Below, piece after piece: positions 7,404-15,870 of a stretch of DNA of 64,000 nt. A program made the translations under genes and the position numbers. The first letter of the stretch is position 1, and each line of letters begins with the position of its first letter. Under the pieces are notes generated by a model. It was given only the letters and a program-made list of their open reading frames with translations. It was not told the origin of the DNA and made no database searches. The stretch spans positions 1 through 64,000 of the forward strand of contig CACYWG010000001.1 in assembly GCA_902778115.1 (NCBI GenBank), given 5' to 3'. Origin of the DNA: Oscillospiraceae bacterium (lineage in GTDB: Bacteria; Bacillota; Clostridia; Oscillospirales; Oscillospiraceae).

Positions 7404-8173
7404 TGAGCGGACTCATATTGGCTGATAAAGTTGACGTTGGCCCTTTCATACTCATTCAGGACCGTTTCGCTGAAATTGGCGGGTGCAATGGTCCCGTGAT
7501 ACCAGGACTTGCTGTTGAAGTAGTTGGCGATCTCGGTCGTCTGGAAGATTCTCCCGTGGCGGGCGAAGATCTCATTGCGCGCCAGGCAGCACTGCTCCCA
7601 GGTCAGATTCTTCAGATCGGCATCCGTCAGATACCTGCTGCCGCTGTCGGGAAGCAGATAGTCGCTGACGGGCGATGGCGTAGGCGAAGGAGTGGGAGCG
7701 GGCGTTTCGATCGGCAGCGGCGCGGCAGAGGCAGGCGCTTGACTGCCCGAGGGAGCGGCGCTGGCCGTCGGCGCGGTGCTGGCCGAGGGATCGGTGTCGC
7801 CGCCGATAATATAGCTGCTGGAGCCGCCCCAGTCGGATTTGTCCGCATCTGCTTTATCGCTGCTGTGGCGCTGGCTGCTGCTTTCGCTGCTCTCTTCCGC
7901 TTCGTTACTGTCCGTTTGTCCGCTCAGACGCGGGAAATTGATAATGATCGCCACAATGGCAACGATCAGCAGGAGGGACAGGACCAGCAGCAGGATCGTC
8001 ATCACGCTGCCCTTGCTCTTTTTTTCAGGTTCGGACTTTTCGGCCTTCGGCCTGGGGACCGCAGCGGGTTTCTGCTTGGCATCCCCGGCGGCGGGCCTTG
8101 GATTGCCGCAGCTCAGGCAGAAGCGGTATTCATCCTTGTTTTCATTCTGACAGGCACTGCATTTCCACATCAT
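7382..8173 (-). CDS. Zinc-ribbon, single-pass membrane protein with C-terminal YARHG domain
   Basis: This 263-residue protein begins with a CxxC...CxxC zinc ribbon (MMWKCSACQNENK, RFCLSCGNPRP). A charged linker, one transmembrane helix (VMTILLLVLSLLLIVAIVAI), a long Ser/Pro/Thr-rich extracellular stalk and a YARHG domain (LARNEIFARHGRIF, then YFNSKSWY) follow. The ATG at 8173 has GGGGAA upstream and was preferred over starts further out. YARHG domains are extracellular modules of unknown ligand in Bacillota. The gene overlaps the beta-lactamase-fold gene, so the two products are probably made together and may work at the cell envelope (inference). Confidence 0.82.
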   Translation of the reverse strand: MMWKCSACQNENKDEYRFCLSCGNPRPAAGDAKQKPAAVPRPKAEKSEPEKKSKGSVMTILLLVLSLLLIVAIVAIIINFPRLSGQTDSNEAEESSESSSQRHSSDKADADKSDWGGSSSYIIGGDTDPSASTAPTASAAPSGSQAPASAAPLPIETPAPTPSPTPSPVSDYLLPDSGSRYLTDADLKNLTWEQCCLARNEIFARHGRIFQTTEIANYFNSKSWYHGTIAPANFSETVLNEYERANVNFISQYESAHWGGSYY

Positions 8174-8324
8174 GCATTTCCCCGCTTTCATGAAATATAG
8201 TTTGCGAAAAAGAAATCTCAATGATTCGCATAGACTTGCGGATCCATATATGCTCTTCGCTATCGACGAATAAGAAAATTATAAAATGTTATCAAATCGA
8301 TGTCAAGCGTTGACATGTATGAAT

Positions 8325-8354
8325 TTGACAAGCTGAAGGAGGATGAGGTATAAT
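8325..8354 (+). promoter_or_regulatory. Strong sigma-A type promoter
   Basis: TTGACA (8325-8330) and TATAAT (8349-8354), both perfect consensus hexamers, are spaced by 18 bp ahead of the small gene at 8389. Confidence 0.85.
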
Positions 8355-8388
8355 AAGGCCACAGTCGGAGCGAAAGGCAGGACATGAT

Positions 8389-8715
8389 ATGGTAGAGAAT
8401 GCAGAAAAATTCTTTGACCGGTACCGCACGGACGAGACGCTGCGTCAGCGCGTCGCGGAGGCAGAGGCCGCCTATCCCGGCAGCCTGGAGATCCGGGAAT
8501 CCGTGGCGGAGTATGTGCTGCTCCCGATCGCGGAGGAGCTCGGCCTGCCCTTCACGGTCAAGGATCTGCGCGCCTATGAGACGCGCTTGAAAATGCGGAA
8601 TCTCAAGCCCGACGAGGAGATCCCGGAGGGCGATCCGATCGACGAGGATCCGCTCAGCTACTGGCTGCTGGACCGCGGCTGGGAAAACGACCCCAAATTT
8701 TTCAAAAAGAAATGA
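8389..8715 (+). CDS. Small acidic protein of unknown function (weak Nif11-like resemblance)
   Basis: This 108-residue, acidic, soluble protein has no cysteine, signal peptide or membrane segment. Residues 5-65 form predicted helices (EKFFDRYRTDETLRQRVAEA; ELGLPFTVKDLRAYETRLKM) that loosely resemble the helical leader region of Nif11-type proteins, but no double-glycine cleavage site or modification genes are nearby. It ends with a lysine-rich tail. It has a near-perfect promoter, a Shine-Dalgarno (AGGAC) and a dedicated terminator, so it is probably an abundant single-gene transcript. No function is assigned. Confidence 0.7.
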   Translation: MVENAEKFFDRYRTDETLRQRVAEAEAAYPGSLEIRESVAEYVLLPIAEELGLPFTVKDLRAYETRLKMRNLKPDEEIPEGDPIDEDPLSYWLLDRGWENDPKFFKKK

Positions 8716-8726
8716 TCTGCTGTCTC

Positions 8727-8754
8727 AGCCCCGCCGAAAGGCGGGGCTTGTTTT
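8727..8754 (+). terminator. Intrinsic terminator
   Basis: The 9-bp GC-rich stem AGCCCCGCC / GGCGGGGCT with a GAAA tetraloop is followed by TGTTTT, directly after the small gene. Confidence 0.9.
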
Positions 8755-10495
8755 ATGTCTCCGGATAAAAGACCTTATCGGGATAACGGGAGGTGACGCG
8801 GATCTGCCCATCCTCGAGATAAAAGGCGTAGCGCCAGCCGCCGCTCAAGATCAGGCTCTCGTCCTCTGCGACGGAACGCCTGTCGGCGCTCATCCAGGGC
8901 AGCGTGTATTCCGTGTCGACGGCGCTGAGCTCGGTGGAGTGGTGGAAAACGAAGCTAAGGCCTTGCTCGTCGGCTGCGGTGACCTTGATCCATTCGCCGC
9001 TGTCTGAAACCCAGGTACCGAGCCAGGCCGAAGGATCGACTGCGTCAGTCTCGAAAAGTCGTTCCGCCTCTTCCAGCGCGCGCTCCTCCCAATAGCTGAA
9101 GGGATCGAGCGCACCATAATCAAATACCGTATGGTTTTCGTCGATATAGCGGATCATATGCCGATCCTTGAAATACAGGCGGTGCTCTTCGGTGCCGTTA
9201 TAAATGAAAGCGAAGACCAGCTGCCCGTTGTGGTAGTAGTATTCGCGGCTGTAATCCCAGCCGTCGGTGCCGTTGGAGAGAACCTTTTTGCTGTCGTCGC
9301 TGCCGGGGGTGTAATAGACGGCCCGGATGCGTTCGATCTCCTGCTCCAGATCCTCCTTCGATATAGTGAACACCTCGTCGATCGGCACGGCGGAGCCGCG
9401 GACAAAACGGAAAGACCGATCGTCAAAAAAGCCGTCAAAGCTTGTTTCGCCGTAATTCTTCGGCGCGGGCAGAACATGCATCGTGACAGAGTCATCACTA
9501 AATTCCATCCAGCCCTGAAATTCAGATCCGTCGCTGCAGGAGAAAACGGCCAGCTCATCGCCCTTGATGAACTGTGCCTCGGCGTCAAAGCCTACCAGCC
9601 GGAAGAATCCGGCATAGAACTGAAACTGTCCTTCTGCGCAATCAGAAAGACGCATCGAGGACAGTCCGTCTTCTTCCAGCACCCAGTCGCCCATCCGGGC
9701 GGCGCAGGCCTCCTCGGAAGCCGGCTGTCCGATCACGGGCAGATCCCGGCTCCAGGTTTTGAGCGTCCAGACCGGGTCTCCGTCCATTTCAATCTCAGAC
9801 AGGACGGCATACTGAACGCCGGCCGGATCAAACATTACGTCGCCGTCATAGGCAGCGTAGTAGAGATACAGATCCACGCCGTCGCTCTCGGCATAGAGCG
9901 GGCGGCAGACCGTACCGCCGCCGACGCCCTGTTCGTTCAGATAATAAGAGCCGTCAAGATAGTAGTATCCGGCGTTCTCGTCCTCGCCGTTTTCCCGGAT
10001 CGCGCGGACCGCGTCGTCAGAAAAGTGATAGACGGTCTTCAGGATACCCTCGAATTTATCGGCGTCGAAAATCTCACAGTACTGCCAGCGGCCGCGAGGA
10101 TCCGCCTTGGATTGATAGACAGATTTCGGCCCGGGATAGCTGTCGAAATTGACGATCAGTTCCGCGCCGCAGCGCATCAGCCGGAGCGCGTCCTCCTCGG
10201 TCGAACGGAAGGAGCGTGCGTCGGAACGCGCATACCAGCCGAAGCGGCCGAGTAAACGCAGAACTTCGTCCGGGATCTCCGACGGATCGACCCCAACCCG
10301 CTCGCTTCGCGGCGCTTCGGCAACAGCGGGCGCAGATGTCGGCTCATCTGTCTTTTTACTCTCTTTCTGTTCTGATCTGCGGCTGACGTGGCGCTCTGCA
10401 GTCTCCTCCTCTTCCTCCTCGCGCGGCTTCGATCCGCAGGCGGAAAGAGACAGGAGCATCAGCAGCGCAAGCAGCAGGCTAAGGCTCCTCTTCAT
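8753..10495 (-). CDS. Large lipoprotein of unknown function
   Basis: The product is about 580 residues with a lipoprotein signal (hydrophobic core LLLALLMLLSL, lipobox LSAC), then a Glu-rich and Ser/Thr/Lys linker and a long extracytoplasmic region. That region contains repeated strand-like blocks, for example GWMEFSDDSVTMHVLP near the middle and GTWVSDSGEWIKV near the C terminus, which look like lipocalin-type or beta-sandwich modules. No enzyme motif was recognised. The ATG at 10495 is preferred; a GTG at 10504 sits too close to GGAAGGA. It is monocistronic and faces away from ilvE. It is probably a surface lipoprotein common in gut Clostridia. Confidence 0.7.
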   Translation of the reverse strand: MKRSLSLLLALLMLLSLSACGSKPREEEEEETAERHVSRRSEQKESKKTDEPTSAPAVAEAPRSERVGVDPSEIPDEVLRLLGRFGWYARSDARSFRSTEEDALRLMRCGAELIVNFDSYPGPKSVYQSKADPRGRWQYCEIFDADKFEGILKTVYHFSDDAVRAIRENGEDENAGYYYLDGSYYLNEQGVGGGTVCRPLYAESDGVDLYLYYAAYDGDVMFDPAGVQYAVLSEIEMDGDPVWTLKTWSRDLPVIGQPASEEACAARMGDWVLEEDGLSSMRLSDCAEGQFQFYAGFFRLVGFDAEAQFIKGDELAVFSCSDGSEFQGWMEFSDDSVTMHVLPAPKNYGETSFDGFFDDRSFRFVRGSAVPIDEVFTISKEDLEQEIERIRAVYYTPGSDDSKKVLSNGTDGWDYSREYYYHNGQLVFAFIYNGTEEHRLYFKDRHMIRYIDENHTVFDYGALDPFSYWEERALEEAERLFETDAVDPSAWLGTWVSDSGEWIKVTAADEQGLSFVFHHSTELSAVDTEYTLPWMSADRRSVAEDESLILSGGWRYAFYLEDGQIRVTSRYPDKVFYPET

Positions 10496-10575
10496 CCGAA
10501 TCACATTCCTTCCGGCTTTTTTTCCATTATATCACAGCCGCTTCCTTTGCTCAAGCAAGCGCGGGAGATGAGAGA

Positions 10576-10607
10576 ATAAAAAATCCCTGCTCCGAAAAGG
10601 AGCAGGG
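10576..10607 (-). terminator. Intrinsic terminator of ilvE
   Basis: The 9-bp stem CCCTGCTCC / GGAGCAGGG, loop GAAAA, is followed on the minus strand by a six-T run, just after the ilvE stop. Confidence 0.9.
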
Positions 10608-10623
10608 AACAGGGAAGGAAAGG

Positions 10624-11700
10624 TCAGATGTGGCCAATCTCCACGGACCAGCCGTCGGGACCCTTGGCGCGGCCCCACTGAATATCGGTGAGTTCCTTGT
10701 AGGCGTGGGCGGAGATCGGGCCGATCTCGCCGTTGTTGATCTTCATGATCTTGTCGCCCCATTTCAGCTCGCCGACCGGGCTGATGACGGCGGCGGTGCC
10801 GGTGCCGAACATCTCGTCCAGCTTGCCAGCGTCATAGGCGTCGGCGACCTCCTGGATGGCGATCTGACGCTCGGTGACGGTGTAGCCGTCGCGGCGCAGC
10901 AGCTCGATCATGGATTTCCTGGTGATGCCGGGCAGGATGCTGCCGTCAAGCTCGGGGGTGATGACCTCGCCGTCGATGACGAAGAATATGTTCATCGCGC
11001 CGACTTCGCCGACGTACTTCTTTTCCACACCGTCGAGCCAGAGAACCTGGGAGTAGCCCTTCTCGTGGGCGATGGTCTGCGCGCGCATGCTGGAGGCATA
11101 GTTGCCGCCGGTCTTGGCAAAGCCGGTGCCGCCGCGGACGGCGCGGACGTATTCTTCTTCCACATAGATGGGCACGGGCTTCAGGCCGCTCTCGTAGTAA
11201 GCGCCGCTGGGGCTGAGCAGTACGCAGTAGATGTAATTGTCGGCTTCCTTGACGCCCAGTTTGGATTCGTTGCCGATGATGAAGGGACGGATATACAGCG
11301 AGGCGCCTTCAGCCTCCGGGATCCATTCCTTGTCGAGCATGACCAGCTCTTTCAGGCTTTCCACGCAGAAGTCAACGTCCAGCTGCGGGATGCACAGACG
11401 CTCGTTGGAGCGGTTGAGTCGCTTGAAGTTTTCCTCGGGGCGGAAGAGCAGCACGCGGCCGTCGGTGCTGCGATAGGCCTTCATGCCTTCAAAGGTTTCC
11501 TGCGCATAGTGCAGGACGGTGCTGGCAGGGCTCAGCGTGATGGGGCCGTAGGGGACGATGCGCGCGTCGTGCCAGCCGATGCCGCGGTCGTACTCCATCA
11601 GCATCATGTGGTCGGTAAAGACCGAGCCGAAGCCGAGCTTATCGCCGGGGCCGGGCTTTTTCTTGGGATGCTGGGTCAGTTCGATTTTGAGATTCTCCAT
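10624..11700 (-). CDS. ilvE: Branched-chain amino-acid aminotransferase
   Basis: This is a 358-residue fold-type IV PLP enzyme that interconverts leucine, isoleucine or valine and their 2-oxoacids using glutamate/2-oxoglutarate. The sequence matches the long BCAT class: LHYAQETFEGMKAYR, LYIRPF, the GGTGFAKTGGNYASS segment containing the PLP lysine region, and FGTGTAAVISPVG near the end. The ATG at 11700 is chosen for its GAGGG and conserved beginning; upstream frame extension into the promoter is rejected. It is divergent from the GntR regulator and lies close to the VOR-type operon, whose substrates are the 2-oxoacids this enzyme produces. That suggests joint branched-chain amino-acid breakdown or synthesis. 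Confidence 0.95.
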   Translation of the reverse strand: MENLKIELTQHPKKKPGPGDKLGFGSVFTDHMMLMEYDRGIGWHDARIVPYGPITLSPASTVLHYAQETFEGMKAYRSTDGRVLLFRPEENFKRLNRSNERLCIPQLDVDFCVESLKELVMLDKEWIPEAEGASLYIRPFIIGNESKLGVKEADNYIYCVLLSPSGAYYESGLKPVPIYVEEEYVRAVRGGTGFAKTGGNYASSMRAQTIAHEKGYSQVLWLDGVEKKYVGEVGAMNIFFVIDGEVITPELDGSILPGITRKSMIELLRRDGYTVTERQIAIQEVADAYDAGKLDEMFGTGTAAVISPVGELKWGDKIMKINNGEIGPISAHAYKELTDIQWGRAKGPDGWSVEIGHI

Positions 11701-11730
11701 GCTGATAAAACCCTCTTTTCCAAATTGATA

Positions 11731-11759
11731 TTGTTTTTCTTGACTGTAATCGCTATAAT
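11731..11759 (+). promoter_or_regulatory. Promoter of the GntR regulator
   Basis: TTGTTT (11731-11736) and a perfect TATAAT (11754-11759), spaced 17 bp, lie in the ilvE/gntR divergent intergenic region. Transcription would begin only about 15 bases before the ATG. Confidence 0.65.
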
Positions 11760-11780
11760 TTGTTCCGGGAGGCGAAGCCC

Positions 11781-12467
11781 ATGTCATACAGAACCAACGC
11801 CCTGTCGGTGCGCATTGCCGATTCCATCACGGAAATGATCGTCCAGCAGAAATACCGGCCGGGGGATAAACTGCCCAATGAGCTGGAGCTGTCCGAGGAG
11901 CTCCGCGTCAGCCGAACAACGCTGCGCGAGGCGCTGCGGATCCTTGCGACCCGCGGTCTTGTCGAGGTGCGGCGCGGGATCGGCACCTTCGTCACCCGCA
12001 GCCAGAGCATCCATGCCGATTATGACGTGCTGAAGATCCAGAACACCAACGTCAATGTCAAGGATCTCTACGAGATGCGCCTGATGTTCGAGCCGCAGGC
12101 CGCCTATTACGCCTGCCTGCGCGCGAGCGACGAGGAGCTGGAGACGATCTTCCGCTATGGCGAGATGGACGAGCAGATGATCCGCCGGCGCGATCCCCAG
12201 TGGGACGAATACGAGCAGAAATTCCACAACTCCATCGCATCAGCCACGCACAACCCCTTCATTACCTCACTGCTGCCGGTCTTCAACCGGGCCATCCATC
12301 AAGGCATTATTCTGGCCAATCAGTCGCCTCAGGTGGCGGAGCAGACGCTGCGCGATCACAGGCTGCTGATGCAGTATCTCAGAGAGCGGTTTCCCGAAGG
12401 AGCCAAAGCGGCGATGCACCTGCATATGATCAACACCATGCGGGCGTTTTCCATTGACGTTGATTGA
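11781..12467 (+). CDS. GntR-family (FadR/FCD subfamily) transcriptional regulator
   Basis: This is a 228-residue regulator. The N-terminal winged helix (RPGDKLPNELELSEELRVSR, TTLREALRILATRGLVEVRR, GIGTFV) is followed by an all-helical FCD effector domain with the metal-ligand pattern of D/E-H residues (RLMFEPQAAYYA; FHNSIASATHNPF; HRLLMQYL). The ATG at 11781 follows GGGAGG. FadR-type proteins bind short palindromes of the TNGTNNNACNA form. Two such sites lie at the start of the oppositely oriented oxoacid oxidoreductase operon that ends next to this gene. It is therefore a strong candidate repressor of that operon, sensing a 2-oxoacid or related acid (inference). Confidence 0.9.
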   Translation: MSYRTNALSVRIADSITEMIVQQKYRPGDKLPNELELSEELRVSRTTLREALRILATRGLVEVRRGIGTFVTRSQSIHADYDVLKIQNTNVNVKDLYEMRLMFEPQAAYYACLRASDEELETIFRYGEMDEQMIRRRDPQWDEYEQKFHNSIASATHNPFITSLLPVFNRAIHQGIILANQSPQVAEQTLRDHRLLMQYLRERFPEGAKAAMHLHMINTMRAFSIDVD

Positions 12468-12481
12468 ATACTCGTTTTTGA

Positions 12482-12525
12482 AAAAAGGCTTTTCTGTGCT
12501 TTTTGAGGCGCAGAAAAGCCTTTTT
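12482..12525. terminator. Bidirectional terminator between gntR and the VOR operon
   Basis: A 15-bp perfect stem (AAAAAGGCTTTTCTG with its complement) gives T-runs on both strands and serves both converging transcripts. Confidence 0.88.
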
Positions 12526-12531
12526 CTGTGA

Positions 12532-13068
12532 TTATTCGATGCAGGCGGCGCCGCGCAGCAGAGCTTCGCGGTTGAGCGGGATGAGCTTGGCCTTCTTCTG
12601 GCCGAGCTTCTCGAGCAGCGCGTCCAGAACAGTCTCCACGTCCACGCACTTGGACTTGCCGAGGTAGGCGCCGAGCATGATCATGTTGGCGACCTTGTTG
12701 TTGCCGAGTTCCGCGGCCAGATCGTTGCAGGGAACGTAATAGGCGTTCACGTCCTCGCGCTTGACCTTGACGTCGATCATGGAGCTGTTGACAAAGATGG
12801 AGCCGCCGGGGACGACCTTGTCCTCAAACTTTTCCAGGGACGGACGGTTCATCACGATCAGGGAGGTGGGGCGGGTGATCAGCGGGCTGTCGATCTCCTC
12901 GTCGGAGAGCATGACGCTGCAGTTGGCCGTGCCGCCGCGCATTTCGGGGCCGTAGGAGGGGACCCAGGTGGTGTGCTTGCCTTCCATCATGCCCGCAGCC
13001 GCCAGCAGCTGACCCATCAGCAGAACGCCCTGTCCGCCGAAACCAGCAAAAATGTTTTTCTCGACCAT
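12532..13068 (-). CDS. 2-oxoacid:ferredoxin oxidoreductase, gamma subunit (VOR-type)
   Basis: This 178-residue gamma subunit carries the glycine-rich motif FAGFGGQGVLLMGQLLAAAG and the VPSYGPEMRGGTANCSVMLSD segment typical of the catalytic gamma domain. It belongs to the thiamine-diphosphate enzyme that oxidatively decarboxylates branched-chain 2-oxoacids with CoA, reducing ferredoxin. It is the last gene of a five-gene operon, three bases after the beta subunit, and forms the heteromeric complex with the alpha, beta and ferredoxin subunits encoded upstream. A 2-oxoglutarate specificity (Kor) cannot be excluded from this subunit alone. Confidence 0.92.
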   Translation of the reverse strand: MVEKNIFAGFGGQGVLLMGQLLAAAGMMEGKHTTWVPSYGPEMRGGTANCSVMLSDEEIDSPLITRPTSLIVMNRPSLEKFEDKVVPGGSIFVNSSMIDVKVKREDVNAYYVPCNDLAAELGNNKVANMIMLGAYLGKSKCVDVETVLDALLEKLGQKKAKLIPLNREALLRGAACIE

Positions 13069-13071
13069 GAC

Positions 13072-13806
13072 TTATACCTCCTTCATAATGCCCAGAGGAT
13101 AGTACGGGATCATTGCGTCGTTGATCCAGTCCATGGCCTCAGCCGGGGATTTGCCCCAGTTGGTGGGGCAGGGGGAGAGGACCTCGACCAGCGAGAAGCC
13201 CTTGCCGTCCAGCTGCGCCTGGAAGGCCTTCTTGATGGCGGCCTTGGTCTTGACGAGGTTTGCGGTGCTGTTGAGCGCCGTGCGGGCGATGAAGGCTGAG
13301 CCGTTGATGGTGGCCAGCATCTCCGCAATGCGGATGGGCTCGCCGCAGTGATCCTTGTCGCGGCCGAGGGGGCTGGTGGTGGTCTTCTGACCGACCAGGG
13401 AGGTCGGGGCCATCTGTCCGCCGGTCATGCCATAGATGGCGTTATTGATGAAGATCGTGGTGATCTTCTCGCCGCGGTGGGCGGCGTGGACGATCTCGGC
13501 GGTGCCGATGGAGGCCAGGTCGCCGTCGCCCTGATAGGTGAAAATATACTTGTCGGGATGCACGCGCTTGAAGCCGGTGGCCACAGCGGGGGCGCGGCCG
13601 TGAGCCGCCTCGTACATATCGACGTCAAAGTAGTTGTAAGCGAAGACGGCGCAGCCGACAGGCGCAACGCCGGCGGTTTTCTCGCGGATGCCCAGCTCAT
13701 CAATGACCTCGGCGACCATGCGGTGCACGATGCCGTGTCCGCAGCCGGGGCAGTAATGGAAGGGCACATCGGTCAGAACAGGAGTTCTGTCAAATATAAT
13801 CGCCAT
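13072..13806 (-). CDS. 2-oxoacid:ferredoxin oxidoreductase, beta (TPP-binding) subunit
   Basis: This 244-residue beta subunit binds thiamine diphosphate and Mg2+ through [20 protein letters not shown] followed by [26 protein letters not shown] near the N terminus is typical of beta subunits of the four-subunit oxoacid ferredoxin oxidoreductases. The ATG at 13806 has GGGAGG upstream; longer frames overlap the alpha gene and are rejected. It provides the active site of the complex with the alpha subunit (two bases upstream) and the gamma subunit downstream. Confidence 0.94.
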   Translation of the reverse strand: MAIIFDRTPVLTDVPFHYCPGCGHGIVHRMVAEVIDELGIREKTAGVAPVGCAVFAYNYFDVDMYEAAHGRAPAVATGFKRVHPDKYIFTYQGDGDLASIGTAEIVHAAHRGEKITTIFINNAIYGMTGGQMAPTSLVGQKTTTSPLGRDKDHCGEPIRIAEMLATINGSAFIARTALNSTANLVKTKAAIKKAFQAQLDGKGFSLVEVLSPCPTNWGKSPAEAMDWINDAMIPYYPLGIMKEV

Positions 13807-13808
13807 AC

Positions 13809-14876
13809 TTATGCCTCCCTCATCTTCAAAATGCGCTCGGCAATCTCTTCGGCCGAGGGGATGATGCTGCCGGCCTTGCCCATGAACTCGCAGGGCTTGC
13901 AACCGTTGACGGCCAGGCGGATGTCCTCATACATCTGTCCGTCGCTCATTTCCACCGTCAGGCAGGCCTTGACGCTCTCCTGAGCGATCGCGTCGTGCAC
14001 GGTCTCGGTGGGGAAGGGCCAGAGGGTGATCGGGCGGACCAGGCCGACCTTCACGCCCTGCTCCTCCAGGATGCGGACCGCAGCCTTGCAGACGCGGGCC
14101 ACTGTGCCGTAAGCGCAGAGGATGAACTCGGCGCCCTCGGTGTGGTAGGTCTCGACCATCTTCTCGTTCTTTTCGATCTCCGCGTAGCGCTCATGCAGGC
14201 GGTTGATCAGAACGTCCAGATCCTCGGTCTCGATATACAGGGAGTTCAGAACGGCGCGGGGACGCTCGCCCTTGGGGTCATAGCCCTGAGCGGCCCAGGG
14301 CTTCTCGGGCATCTCGGGATTGGGGTTCATCTTGAGCTCCACAGGCTCCATCATCTGTCCGATCAGACCGTCGGCCAGGATCATGACGGGTGTGCGGTAC
14401 TTGTCGGCGGTGTCGAAGGCCTTCTGCATCAGGTTGCAGGTCTCCTGGATGGAGGAGGGGGCAAAGACGACGAGATGGTAATCGCCGTGGCCGCCGCCCT
14501 TGACAGCCTGGAAATAGTCGCCCTGGGAGGCCTGGATGTTGCCGAGGCCGGGGCCGCCGCGCATCATGTTGACGATGACGCAGGGGATCTCAGCCGCGCA
14601 GCAGGTGGAGATGCCCTCCTGCTTGAGGCTGATTCCGGGGCTGGAGGAAGAGGTCATGACTCTCGCACCGGCGCCGCCGGCGCCGTAGACCATATTGATA
14701 GCCGCCAGCTCGCTCTCGGCCTGCAGGAAGCAGCCGCCGACCTGGGGCAGACGCAGGGACATATACTCGGGGATATCGTTCTGCGGGGTGATGGGGTAGC
14801 CGAAGAAGTAGCGGCATCCCGCCTGGATTGCGGCCTCGGCTATTGCTTCGCAACCCTTCATCAGTTTCAAAGCCAT
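13809..14876 (-). CDS. vorB: 2-oxoacid:ferredoxin oxidoreductase, alpha subunit (VorB-like)
   Basis: This 355-residue alpha subunit begins [20 protein letters not shown], then [20 protein letters not shown] and [19 protein letters not shown]. It closely follows the pattern of the proteins annotated as the 3-methyl-2-oxobutanoate dehydrogenase subunit VorB in Clostridia. It contributes the pyrimidine-binding half of the thiamine site and substrate contacts. The products would be branched acyl-CoA, CO2 and reduced ferredoxin. The gene sits 12 bases after the ferredoxin gene. Substrate choice between 2-oxoisovalerate and 2-oxoglutarate rests on family resemblance and on the nearby ilvE. Confidence 0.9.
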   Translation of the reverse strand: MALKLMKGCEAIAEAAIQAGCRYFFGYPITPQNDIPEYMSLRLPQVGGCFLQAESELAAINMVYGAGGAGARVMTSSSSPGISLKQEGISTCCAAEIPCVIVNMMRGGPGLGNIQASQGDYFQAVKGGGHGDYHLVVFAPSSIQETCNLMQKAFDTADKYRTPVMILADGLIGQMMEPVELKMNPNPEMPEKPWAAQGYDPKGERPRAVLNSLYIETEDLDVLINRLHERYAEIEKNEKMVETYHTEGAEFILCAYGTVARVCKAAVRILEEQGVKVGLVRPITLWPFPTETVHDAIAQESVKACLTVEMSDGQMYEDIRLAVNGCKPCEFMGKAGSIIPSAEEIAERILKMREA

Positions 14877-14888
14877 CGTCCTTCCTCC

Positions 14889-15095
14889 TTACTTTTCGAT
14901 CCGAATGGCAACGTCAGGGCAGGTCAGCGCGCAGGACTTGCAGGCGATGCAGTTCTCCTGATGCGCGACGACGGCCGGATAATAGCCCTTCGCGTTCAGG
15001 TGGGACTTGGCGATCTCCAGCACGCCCTTCGGGCAGGCGCGGACGCACAGACCGCAGCCCTTGCAGGTGTCTTCCAAGATAGTCACTTTTATCAT
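14889..15095 (-). CDS. 2[4Fe-4S] ferredoxin subunit of the oxoacid oxidoreductase
   Basis: This 68-residue ferredoxin has two complete cluster motifs, CKGCGLCVRACPKG and CIACKSCALTCPD, so it carries two low-potential [4Fe-4S] clusters. It acts as the delta subunit that takes electrons from the thiamine site and passes them to free ferredoxin. It lies between the P-loop ATPase gene and the alpha gene in the operon. Confidence 0.95.
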   Translation of the reverse strand: MIKVTILEDTCKGCGLCVRACPKGVLEIAKSHLNAKGYYPAVVAHQENCIACKSCALTCPDVAIRIEK

Positions 15096-15131
15096 GGCAT
15101 TTCCTCGCTTTCAAAAAATGATTTTTACATG

Positions 15132-15848
15132 TTAGAGTCCTTCATTCAGGAATTTGTCCCAGCTTCTGTGCATCATCACCTCGATCGGATATTTGATACC
15201 AATATAGCGCTCGTCGAGACTCTGCTCGGCGGCGAATTGTGTGAACTGATCCAGCATATCCTGACGGCCGCAGGTGCCCCAGACGGGGATCCCGGTCGCC
15301 TCGGAAAGCTCCCTGACCAGATCATAACCCATTTTCAGATGCTCAATGCTTGTTAATTCTGCAAGATTGCCGTTGTTGACGATGCCGGTCACCTGAAGGC
15401 GCGAAACCTTCTGGATCTTCTGCAGCATGGACATCGCGCTGTCAAAATCGGAGGACAGCGGACGAAGGGGATTGACGACAAAGAGCACGTGCAGCTTTTC
15501 CGGCGGGATCGCGTCAAAATTAGGCTTGTACTGCCCCAAGGCGACCGCGCCGATATGATCGCCGCCCACGTCGAAGATCACGGTGCCTTCGCCCTGCGTG
15601 AAAGCGGAATAGACGCGCGGGGAGACCGAGAGGATTTCGATCTTTTTCAGTGCGTAGGGAGGGGAGATCAGCTCGACCCCGGCGGCGTCCAGCACGTCGC
15701 CGCGCTCGCTGCTGCGGAAGTATGGGTTGATGACGTCGAGGTCGATCAGCGTGCACTTGCCTTTGGCCGCTGCGCGGACAGCCATGTTCAGCGACATTTC
15801 GCTTTTTCCGCCGCCGAAACTGCCCAGCATGACCCAGTATTCCTTCAT
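15132..15848 (-). CDS. P-loop ATPase associated with the oxoacid oxidoreductase operon
   Basis: This 238-residue SIMIBI-type ATP-binding protein has a Walker A loop at the very N terminus (MLGSFGGGKSEMS), a deviant-Walker-like strand (TLIDLDVINPYFRSSERGDVL), and IFDVGGDHIGAVALGQY as the switch/Walker B region. It resembles CooC/ParA/Mrp-type maturation or partition ATPases rather than a metabolic enzyme. It is the first gene of the operon, with GGAGG ten bases before the ATG at 15848, so its expression is tied to the VOR subunits. A role in assembling or inserting cofactors into the complex is plausible but is inferred from position only. Confidence 0.8.
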   Translation of the reverse strand: MKEYWVMLGSFGGGKSEMSLNMAVRAAAKGKCTLIDLDVINPYFRSSERGDVLDAAGVELISPPYALKKIEILSVSPRVYSAFTQGEGTVIFDVGGDHIGAVALGQYKPNFDAIPPEKLHVLFVVNPLRPLSSDFDSAMSMLQKIQKVSRLQVTGIVNNGNLAELTSIEHLKMGYDLVRELSEATGIPVWGTCGRQDMLDQFTQFAAEQSLDERYIGIKYPIEVMMHRSWDKFLNEGL

Positions 15849-15870
15849 GTAAGCACGCCTCCTTCCGAGG

